Source of the DNA: Daphnia pulex
Lineage: Eukaryota > Arthropoda > Branchiopoda > Diplostraca > Daphniidae
Assembly (NCBI RefSeq): GCF_021134715.1
Contig: NC_060027.1
Span: 4,278,001 to 4,342,000 of the forward strand
Direction of reading: 5' to 3'
Length of the DNA: 64,000 nucleotides
Each line of letters opens with the position of its first letter. The first letter of the stretch is position 1. The translations under genes and the position numbers were made by a program. Shown piece by piece: positions 1 to 9,397 of this stretch. The notes beneath the pieces were generated by a model that was given only the letters and a program-made list of their open reading frames with translations, made no database searches and was not told the DNA's origin.

Positions 1-2931
1 GAAAACGTTTCGACAATGATTGAATGGCGTCAACACATTTATACCCACATATTTCAATCAATTTCAACGAGATTGATTATGTTTAACATTGTATTTTACG
101 AGTTTATCGAGTCTCACACTGGCGATCCGACTCTCCGCGCCTTCCCATTGGTCGATCCGATTTTTGATCGACGCCATCGTCGCACAGCGGCCATAATCGG
201 TAATAGTAATTTAACGACGTATTAGAGCCTTATTAGAGCTTTGACGCCTCCGTTTAAACGTTTTTTTGTATTCATCTTCCATTGTTTATTGTTGCTTTTA
301 TTTTTCGTTTTCCTGGCGACTCGACAGAGGCAAACGCACAACAGTCAGAGCTCGTCAGCTGGGCTTTAAATCGTCTGTCGGGATCATTAATAAATGGGCT
401 GGATTGAGTCGAAACAAAAAAAACTAAAGAATTGCACATCTCTCCGCTGAAATCCAGCTGAAACCGATTGCAGGTGTTGTTTCGAATTATTTTTCGGCAT
501 GTTCGTGACAGCCTCTTTGGTGGCCGTTTATTTCGACTAGCCAATTGGCACATTGCCTAATTTTGTCTTTTCTTCTCTTTCTCTTCCTCAACCACAAAAC
601 TAGTTTGTTCGTGACTCGTGATCATCTTCTTTCTAAATTCCTTTTTTCAACTTTCAAGTTGTAACTTTTTTTTTAAATAGTCGGCCGTTTCGAAGTTGAA
701 AACATTTATCTGGCAGTAGCGCCTAGTCGAAAACAAAATGTCTGACTGTCAACGTCAAGTGTCTCCACAGTCCACACCCAACTTTATCTGCAAAAGTGTT
801 GATGCTCCAGTTTAAATCGACTCTGTGATGAAACTAGTTTTAGGAAAAGAAGGGCCTCTATGAAGAAGAATCAATCGGTCCAAATCAGGTGTTGTTACCT
901 TTGGATTTGTCTTTTTGATCAATGCTCGGCTCGAGTATGATGTGACAGTCCTAGTGGGTGTCATGCTGGCATTTTGTCATCCTTCTTCCGACTATTTATG
1001 CTATGTCTTTATCAATGTCTTTTCTTTTTCCCATCAGAGCAGCTGTTGATTATGATGCTGGCTGTCTAATTACCAAAGGAAAGCTTTGCATACTTGCATT
1101 TCACATTTTGGTTACTCCCTTACGTGTGGTGTACTTGATCTGTTAAGTATTGAAGTAATCTATCAAAATGGTAGTGCACGGTTCACTTGAACATTCATTA
1201 CAACTTTTTACACTGTCGTCCAGCACAAACTATACTACTTGATCAGTATAGTGGCTTTGGCTGGTCAAGTGGTCTGACTTGAAGGTTGCAGTCAGTCGGT
1301 TAAAAATAAGTGAATCTTGAATGAATGATCATACATTCAGTTGTTGATGCTGAAAATTTGGCTTCTGTGTTGTTCATGACTGATGCTTTCTATTTATTTT
1401 GTAGGTTAACAGCTGATTGTAGCTGATTGAATGAGGCTCAATTCCAATCGAATCATCTTTCGATTCAATCGAGGCCTGGCACGTCCCCATATTTTATCCA
1501 TTCTTTTATAAACCTCTTCTTTCGCCCTTCAGTTTACTCGTCGCATTTGGGCGACCTGGACGCAACCATTCAACTCTCTTGAACAAGTGAACGTAGCCAG
1601 CCGAAATTCAGACGATCCAGGGAGATATCGTGACAATCTAGTGCCAATTGTGGCGATGTCAGTGCTCTTTTATCAAGTCTTCATTCTTTGAATGGTGATT
1701 GAACTTTAAAGCCCTATAATTTGCTTGAATAGAGAACCGTGAAAAATGTGCTCGGTCTGAATCTCGTAGACACGGAAAGCGCAAGACTATGGCGGCTTTG
1801 CTTTGTTTCTTTCTGTTTGTGTGGTGTAAAATGGGGCATGGTTTGAAATAAGCTCATCGCACCCTACACACCCTATACAGTACGTGAGTATTATGTAGGC
1901 TGGGCTAGGTGTGCTGCGATTAAATTATCTATATAACATCATTTATTTTTCCTTCTTCATAGAACAGATCAAAAATGAAACGGAAGCAAATAAGAGAGCC
2001 GCTTGTTCGTATTTCGTAAGGGGAGAATCGCAACAGATGGACGAGTGACTGGCAACAATTTCTTCTTCTCCTCAATCTCTGGTAAATTGCCCAGTCAGTC
2101 CTTGCTCACCTCTACTGTCGTGAATTTCACCAAAATGATTGGAAAATGAGGGGGCTCATTGAATAGGTCATTTAGACGAAACGAAGAGAGGGTGAGGTTA
2201 AAATTCAAAGTGGAAGGCTTTTCTTCAATTGTCATGGGATAATACGGTGCTTATGACCTGTTGGTGCTCATTAACCACTCGATGCGTGAGGCTCTATGGA
2301 ATGACATTGATTGCTCTATTTTCATCATCGCGGTTTTTTCTCAATTCAGTTTATTCATTTAAATTTAGTTTTCAGTTCAATTAAAAATGTTTCCTCAATT
2401 CATCAAACTTGAAGCCACCTAGCGTTCAAGGTTTAAACCTTTTTTCATATCGTTATGGCATTTCTTTTTTTGCGAAAAACAATATTGTGGTGTAGAAAGT
2501 ATCGAGTGCTTTTTTAATATTGAAGAAATATTGATTATAACGTGACTGAAGGGTTAAAAACTTAAAATCAACGAATTCATTTAGTTTTTCGTCACGTGAT
2601 GGGGCGCCATGCGCGTCGTCCAATAGGAAAGCTTTCATTGAATCAGCTGTTAGTTAGTGTGTAAATTTGAGAAAAGAAATGGTTTGAAGTTTGAGCACAA
2701 AGCAGTTTGTAGTTCTGAATCTCGGATTTAAAATTGAAATAATTCTCTGATTGTTACTCTAATCAACAATTCACGTCTACGTAAGAAAAAACCAAATGTG
2801 GACATTGCAACTGAACTTGAAAACTAGTATTTATCTGTCATGCTTCTGTTTTAGCCACCTATGTAGGAAGAAACCTTTCTAACTTAATTGATAAATTTGT
2901 TTAATGTGTCTTTATTTATCATGCATTACAG

Positions 2932-4050
2932 GTTGGTTGAAATCACTGCAAAAGGTTTACTTTGCTCAAAGGCAGAAGATGACCTTCCAGTTTTGCTTGA
3001 AAAACCTTTCGTTCCATGCCATTTCCTTTTGAATGGTATTTTCTCATATTTTCTGTCTATTTAAATGAAGAGTGCTGATTTTCCGTTTGAAACCATGAAT
3101 CAAATTGAAGACTTGGCTCTGAAATTTATGGAATCAGGTGTCACTGTACACCATCATCTGAGAAATTTATAATGAGTATTAGATCTAACTTAAATTTTGT
3201 CAATACAGTGTTAGAAATGATTTTAAATATTTCAAGATTACCTTCAAATCATACTTCTACTCTGCCAAACTACTTCTGGACCAGTGTTTGCTGTTTGGTG
3301 AGTCAAACGCCATGACAGCTGAGAATAAGAAATATATTGACAAGTGTTTCAAGATTATATATTTATAACTAGCTAACAGTATTGTTTTATCACTACAGGT
3401 ACAGAAATTTTAAGTTATGAACAAGGAGGAATCCAGTGCTTTGCTTATGAAGGAAAACCAGTCTTCTTTGCAAAGGCAAGAACAACCAAGTATAGTGAAA
3501 CTGAAGGCTCAATTTGCTGAGGTAATGTAATTTTATTTAATTCTGATTTTCATTGTTTTGATTAATGTATTTTCTGAACAGAGATCATTTGTGAAGTGCA
3601 AAGCTGTTGATCTCCGCCAAATTCCCATAAAAAATTGCCAACATTCATCTAATATGGTTATTGTATCAGTAGCTCTTGTTCTCATTAATTTATTCATTAA
3701 CCACTTGATGAATTTTGTGTTGCATTTCCAGCAACCTCGGAACAGCTCAGATATTGTACTTGCAGTCCGAGGACTTAGACACACGTCCGACTGATTTCTT
3801 GCAGGAAACGCCAGGTACGTTTAACTATAGCTGTCGAACATTTGTTTAATTTCCTCGTCAAAGTGTGCATTTGATTTCTTATCTCATTCCAGTTGGTTTC
3901 TGCGAATCGCCCCGTCAAGGTTTTGTGGTTCCATCACCCGTTGCATCAAATGGGGGGGGGGGGGGGAAAGAATTTGAAGAAAAATGAAGATGCACACGCT
4001 GCCAGGAACGGGATCCGGATCGTCGGCCATCGACTATTTTGCCAGAACAG
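2932..4050 (+). pseudogene. Exon-like blocks of an unrecognised gene, probably decayed (copy A)
   Basis: Several stretches here look like exons with splice-site-like ends: 2932-3035, about 3210-3300, about 3400-3521, about 3578-3655, 3732-3813 and one starting near 3893. Individual frames are open, for example a reading beginning GTEILSYEQGG from about 3400. The junction phases do not chain into one intact frame, and frames end in stops soon after each block. I therefore read it as a broken or partial gene. The family is not recognised. The same blocks occur in copy B at about 20247-21350. Confidence 0.25.
3952..3966 (+). repeat. Poly-G run, 15 G (copy A)
   Basis: An uninterrupted run of 15 G. 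The matching run in copy B (21267-21278) has 12. A short difference follows about 40 bp downstream, where copy A has 10 extra bases. Confidence 0.95.
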
Positions 4051-4249
4051 TTTAAGCTTTGTGTGAGCATCTTTTTTAAATTGACAAATTCATCGCATTT
4101 TTTTACACGGCTCATGACAAGTTTAACAGTACCGATTAACCATCGATACACGCGTGTTTCATGTCTGGTGATGATCCGCTGAAATTTTTAAAACCTTTTC
4201 TTTTTATATTAGTAGAAGGGGACGAGTGGGTGTATGGGATAAGGCGTCA

Positions 4250-4700
4250 TTTAGGAGTAGGTGCAGTGGTGCACCTGGAGACCAGGGTTCGAACCCCCTG
4301 GCGAGCTATTGTTGGTTGGTGATACACTCGCTATGGCGCCACTGTGGCGTCACATGGACCCCGTGACTTGCTGCTGGAGAGGGAACTCGGGAGGGTTGGC
4401 TGGGGGACGGTTTTCGTCGATATTGGGATCGGTCCAATATTCCTCAGTCGGCGCAAAAGGCAAATGAAATGTGGAATAATGGGAAATTGGCGCTGTATAT
4501 CTGGCAGAGCAAAGGGCCCTTATTTGCGCAGTCATTGGGTTAATTGCCTTGTTTCCGTCGTGTTGAATTGGGAATGTGTTGCATACAAGTGGGTGCTGGC
4601 TCTGTACGACTAGTCGAATAATCTCAGTGATCATATGCGCGTTGCTTCCGCACGAATCCAACAATGTTGTCCTTGTCATACACCGCCCGGTGTATCATGT
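4250..4700 (+). mobile_element. tRNA-derived SINE-like element (copy A)
   Basis: The head resembles a tRNA gene with internal RNA polymerase III promoter boxes. A box-B match GGTTCGAACCC lies at 4286-4296, about 31 bp after an A-box-like GGTGCAGTGG at 4260-4269. A clean tRNA cloverleaf with a 3' acceptor stem is not evident. The sequence continues as a GC-rich body unlike its AT-rich surroundings, which suggests a SINE. The 3' end is not resolved; the body may run to about 4850. Confidence 0.45.
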
Positions 4701-5093
4701 GGGCAACAACTTGTGAAATGCGTGTATGTGAGGGATTATTTGTGCTAGTTTCAGATCCGTATATCCAGCCTAGAGCCGGGCAGTTGCGACCCCGGCCCCA
4801 TCCACTATCATTGTTAAAATTGTTATGTCAATTATAGAATATTTGGTATCAACAAGTAGTACACACACACAGCGGCGGATGTGCTCCCTCTCCTTGCTAT
4901 TTAGTGGTCATATTTAAACTTTTTCTGTTCCTTTTCTGATTTTAAAATAATTGTATTTCATTTTTAATTTATATCAATTTAAATTTTATTTTTCCGCCTT
5001 CTAAATATAGCTCTAAATATGAGCTCTAAATATACCTGATTCCCCCAATCTCCATTCCTAACGAATTGTCTAATTTGACTAGTAACAACATTG

Positions 5094-5101
5094 TATCGAT
5101 A
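5094..5101 (+). promoter_or_regulatory. DRE-like motif TATCGATA (copy A)
   Basis: A perfect TATCGATA palindrome, the DRE/DREF consensus of insect core promoters, lies about 500 bp upstream of the ATG of the small gene at 5597-6305. It is duplicated at 22396-22403. A role as promoter is inferred from position only. Confidence 0.35.
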
Positions 5102-5596
5102 TTTAGTTCTCCATCGATTTGATAATCGATTGATAATTGGTAAACATTGAAATTTCGTCTGCTCTTTCAACAAGCGAATAAGGACTAAGAAGCAGAAGCA
5201 ACAACGTCATCAAGCTGTCTTTGTCATTTCACCCGATTTGTGAGCGAGATGCAACATCTGTGAGACTGTGACAGCTAAATGGTAATATCCTCTTTGCGAT
5301 AATATGTGCAATGCGCCAGGATCTATAGCTGTTCGAGTGGGTGTCAGAAACTCAGAATGGACCTTAATTTTGAGATCATTGGCGTTTATATAAAGGGAAA
5401 TGAACCACTTGTTAAAAAAGCCATCACATTCATTCTATCTGAATTGCTTTTCCCATTTTATTTCTAAACCATAGAACAGGAGGAGAAACAAAGCACCAGA
5501 AGACATTTTAGTAAGTTGTTCCCTTGAATAAACTTAAATTGTGATTTAATGATTTTACAAAATCTTTCTCTTCTCAGCTGAATTAAGTTCCTCTCA

Positions 5597-6305
5597 ATGA
5601 GTTTGACTCCCCTGGAAGTCAGATCAATCCTGCCAAGCAAAATGGAGCCCGAGGAGGTTGATTCGACTCCACACAATTCTGGTAACTGAATAAGTAAGAC
5701 AAAAGTTGCCTCTGCAGAGGCAATAGTAGAAATCAAATTCACTGAACGTGAACATCATCAAATAGGTGTCAGGTGAATGGATAGTAATTGGTAGCCTCAA
5801 GCCCACTCAACATTTTAATTTCGCAATGTTATTGCCCGTTTCGTCTTCTAGAAGATCAAGACAATTTCGATACAGACACTGGTAACATTCGTCTCTGTTG
5901 GACATTTTTCATTTTTTATTAATTTTACTTATTGAACTTATCTCTCAGATGTGATGGCCGAGTCTACCACAACGGCATTGAACCGTTGGCATCAGTCGAG
6001 TCCCATTCGTTCACCCTGGGACGTAGAGCAGCGATTGAGGTAAACGAACGAAACATTCATCGCTTCATTAGGAATCCAGCAGTTTTTTACCTGATAATTC
6101 ATCTAACAGACTATTGTGGCGAGAGTATTTGTCTCTGGTGGTTAGCATGCAGCTAAATAAAATGGGTGACGGCGGCGGAAACCGCTCTCAACAGCCAGGA
6201 GCGCCGGATTGCGGAGGCGATAACAACCATCGAGAACTCTTTATCGTCTCTGGCTCTCGACCATTGTGGAAACTGGAATGTGTCACCAGTTTATTTTCCC
6301 GCTAA
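5597..6305 (+). CDS. Small four-exon gene of unknown family (copy A)
   Basis: Four exons join in one open frame: 5597-5681, 5852-5881, 5949-6039 and 6110-6305, totalling 402 nt and 133 aa. Each junction has GT-AG ends, and phases match (1, 1, 2). The protein starts MSLTPLEVRS, has an acidic stretch (EDQDNFDTDTD), then SPWDVEQRLR and WREYLS, and a Gly/Asn-rich tail. No signal peptide or recognised domain is visible. An upstream non-coding exon may end near 5510. A second long open frame overlaps the last exon (reading NSQERRIAEAITTIENS from about 6191), so the true C-terminus or reading frame there is uncertain. A decayed relative of the last exon lies at 11487-11610. It could also be a broken copy of a larger gene. 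Confidence 0.4.
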
Positions 6306-7990
6306 AATCATGGAAGATGGATTATTTGAAAATGTCCATTAGAAAAAAACTAAGAAACCGCTGGCAAATACCGATCCGGCGAACAGTGCTCCAGTGCTCC
6401 TCTTTCCCGTTGCCAGGCAACAATTTTTTCCACGCTGCTCGTCTACTGAAAAGGAGAATGCGTTGAATAGTAAATTGATGTGCGGATGAAGACGATTTCG
6501 TGCTAGTCTGGGATGCAATAGATTTATCTAACCGAGTAAGTCGTAATTCCATTAATACTTTAGAAAAAAAGGCTATTTATTGTGAGATAAGAGCGATGTT
6601 TGATATTTCCGAAGAACAGATCCAGTTTCAATCTCAAATGGCTCTTTTTCGTAGAATATCCTCGGCCAAATTTTCATTTATAACCTGCTAAAATTGTTTT
6701 ATTTTACCGATTTTGCATTCGCCTTTCGCCCTTTGGTCGCAATTTTTATGATCTCGCAACGGTGCCCCTTCCCCTCCGTAGAGCCTTTCAAAATGGCGAC
6801 GACGTTACAAATTGTGATTGACGTGTCGCCTGTCGCCGTTCTCAACATATTTTTGGATTTTTCGTTTTTTTCCGCGAGGTAATAACTGACGATGGCGCAA
6901 ATTTTTTCCCTTCTGGCCTAGGCTTAAACCAAAAGAATTAGTCAAATTACTATTTGTCGCAATGTGATTGCTGTATTTTAATAGCAAATTTCCATGAACA
7001 AACTATTTGGGGACTGTTTTTAAGGACCTTCAAAAATAACTTCACTATCGAAGTAGCTTTGATATACTTGCATTTTTCCTTTGATTTTCTTAAACACTAC
7101 TGATGTTGTATCAGAAACTCGAAGAGACTTGAAGCTTGGATGTGCACCAACAGTGATTAACGATAGGAATTTGTTATTATCTGTCTATGATTTGTTGTAA
7201 ACATCCTCGTAAAATTTGTTGAGCTGTGCTGTTTTTGTTTTTAGATCAACAGTTTTTTTTACTAAGTATAGTTATTTAATCTCTGTTATGATAGAAGACT
7301 ACTAGAAATTGAAGTACACCATTAACAGTTTTTTTGTTTCTAGATGGAGTGGATTTGGAGAAAGATCTGTATTTACATGTTTTAAGTACTGTTGCAATGT
7401 GTGACAGATGGTTTTTAAGATAGACCATAAATTAATAGCAGCTTCATATATTGTTGTCCTTTCAGTATTTTTGCTGACTCCAAAAAACCAAATTAAACAA
7501 TGGGTATTACGACTTGGATACTCATGATTCTTAAATTGTGATTCTGTGTTTACAGGTAATCCAGCACAAATTCAACATGCTTCAAGTGCAATTATTAAAA
7601 AATCTTTGAATGCTTGCCATTACTTAGATTTGTTAAAAAGGATTTGGATGTGGATTCCTCTGTTTAGTAGAAACATCAACTTTTGTTGTGAGGTATACCA
7701 ACATTTTTTAACAAATAACATTTTGATGAGCTTGACTACTTTTGAAAATGATAATAGGCTTGGTGTATCATCTAGGTATGAAGCTACTGTGTGCTCACTT
7801 TTCTCCGAGTTCAGCAACCTTTACATCAATGATCACAACTGGATATTCAATTGGTACACTAGTTTATTTGCTAATCAATGTTTGTTACATTTCATAAAGG
7901 AAAACTTGTACATTTTTAGTTATTTCAACAGGGCATTATTGCGTAATAATACTTTGAGTGTATTACTAATGTCGACTTGAAGCAGAACCG
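6306..7990. other. No supportable gene (copy A interior)
   Basis: Mostly AT-rich sequence with short open frames. A CpG-containing stretch with ATG at 6793 (MATTLQIVIDVS...) ends at a GTAATA that could be a donor, so a 5' exon is possible. A splice-like acceptor at about 7554 opens a short frame (GNPAQIQHASS). I could not chain these. The copy B equivalent is 25603-27028. Confidence 0.3.
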
Positions 7991-8011
7991 TCAACAAAAT
8001 TTGAACCATCG

Positions 8012-8486
8012 TCATCTCGCTCTTAAAACGTCCTCGCCCAGAGCTCCAGTATCTTGTGGTGTGCAGCTACATCCAGCTGCGACGTTGGTGGAGATGATCT
8101 TTTCAGGTAGACCGGTCGCCGGATTCCTAATGAAAACCTGTAAGGTCGTCATCAGCTGTTTGCAACTGCGTCCTGTCCCGCAATTTTCATTTTTGCAGGT
8201 TCCTGAGCAAACGATTTCGTCGATGGCGACCACAACATTTCCCAGTGGATGATCGTTTTCTACGGTTTTGTTTTCCACTTTGAAAGGACAAACCGTTTGG
8301 GAATGTCGTCCGAGTTCCTGCAGTTCTTCCACGATGGAAACCATGCGATACTGGACCACGTTGTCTTCTTCTTCAGGCTGTCCAAGTTGACCGGAACTAA
8401 TTGCGGCAGTGCTTGGTAGGACTGACCAGGCAATGAGCTGCGGAGACGCAAAAGGTAACTAAAAGCAAGATTGTTTTCATCGTCAT
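8012..8486 (-). CDS. IL-17-like secreted cystine-knot cytokine (copy A)
   Basis: The frame ending at 8012 encodes a small Cys-rich domain. It has CPF, then IVCSGTC, NENC and GRSC, a hydrophobic LQVFIR strand and a terminal AGCSC, which fits the IL-17 pattern (CP...A.C...C......L.V..R.....VGCTC). A TATA box at 8581-8586 and a start MTMKTILLL at 8486 give a signal peptide, but in another frame. Removing the 22-nt segment 8438-8459, which begins GT and ends AG, joins MTMKTILLL to LIAWSVLPSTAA and then to the cytokine frame, giving about 150 aa. The alternative is an upstream exon spliced at an AG near 8460 or 8438. Spaetzle- or neurotrophin-like knots are other options, but the CxC end favours IL-17. 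Confidence 0.5.
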
Positions 8487-8580
8487 GTCAATGATTGAAA
8501 GTTCTGGGACTAATTCAGAGCAGTAACTATGAGCCGAGTTCAAAGTAGTTGTGATGGATTCTATTCTCGAATCGACCGTC

Positions 8581-8586
8581 TTTATA
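8581..8586 (-). promoter_or_regulatory. TATA box of IL-17-like gene, copy A
   Basis: TATAAA on the minus strand, about 95 bp upstream of the first ATG at 8486, with an initiator-like TCCATCAC about 30 bp downstream. The spacing fits an arthropod TATA/Inr promoter. Confidence 0.4.
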
Positions 8587-8934
8587 TGAGAATTAAAGAC
8601 GACAAATGGAAAAGGTTCAAGGATGTTGATCTCCGCATTTATTTAGCACAATTTAGTAATTGCAGGACGTTTCTACAAATTATTCTTTTACGTTCGATGA
8701 TGCCCATCTCAATTTTCCATCAGTTTTATGACGCGCGTTGCGTCATTTTACGTCCCCCAAACATTGTTTGCCGTCTCGACAGGATTTCCAGGAGTTCTGC
8801 ACGTGAAAATTTCCGTTATTATTGTCAACCGCGTAACATTAAACTTTTGGGGTTTCGGAAGGAAGTTAACCATCGAGTGCGCTCGTAGGGGAAAACGCGG
8901 AATCCATGACGGATGTTGGAAAAGTCGTTACCAT

Positions 8935-9042
8935 GGTAATAGTACATTGATTCTATTGGATTTCCGTTTAATTTTTCCAAGCCGCGTTCTATCCTTCCTA
9001 ACCGCACGTTCGTCGCTATCTGTGCCAGTTAACCGCAATTAT
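8935..9042. other. 108-bp segment present only in copy A
   Basis: The two copies match up to CCAT at 8934 and resume at TCGGATGA (9043 in A, 27973 in B). The 108 bases between are absent from copy B. Short AT microhomology at the edges suggests a deletion in B, although an insertion in A is not excluded. The identity of the copies changes sharply at this point. Confidence 0.9.
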
Positions 9043-9397
9043 TCGGATGATATTGCTACGCGGTAAAATCGGTTTCCTCTTGCAGCGGAATGAAAACATT
9101 TCGCCATTCACCCAGTTGATTTCATTCGTTGCTCCACTGTGTTTTTTATTGTACAAGAGTTTAGTAACTGTGTTTAACCTTGACTGAAAAACGTGTTCTC
9201 GGGGAAGAACGCGTTATTGTTTTGACGGAAATAGGAGTAGTAGTTATTGTGTTCTGTTTTCACGATTGCTATTGGAAATCCGTCATTTTGTGTTTCCTGT
9301 TTGCGTCGATTCGAAACCCAGCAGCCACTGTAGTGTGAGGTATTCGTAGTTCTGAAGAACCTTTATTATATCCTTAATCGAAATGGTGTGTCATACT

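Larger units (their letters stand above)
1..9397. repeat. Segmental duplication, copy A (left end cut by window)
   Basis: Bases 1-9397 recur in direct orientation at 17316-28326. The offset is 17315 at the left. It falls to 17302 after a poly-G length change (15 versus 12 G) and a 10-bp difference near 4007. It rises to 19038 after the transposon in copy B, and drops by 108 at 8935-9042. Open frames across the block translate identically in the two copies apart from single changes. Homology ends at the shared run ending at 9397, where copy B continues into a TGTCA microsatellite. The left boundary lies outside the window, so the unit may also include the HEPN-like gene seen left of copy B. 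Confidence 0.97.

Noticed and set aside
2932-3521. RAD9-type clamp gene suggested by scattered residues
   Set aside because: I could not align any exon to the family with confidence, and the phases do not chain, so it is left unnamed.
4281-4300. Possible tRNA gene from the box-B motif
   Set aside because: No convincing acceptor stem or anticodon arm could be drawn, and GC-rich sequence continues beyond, so a SINE-like element is more likely.
7546-7980. 144-aa frame starting GNPAQIQHASS
   Set aside because: AT-rich, Leu/Phe/Asn-heavy composition. It looks like chance openness past a possible acceptor.
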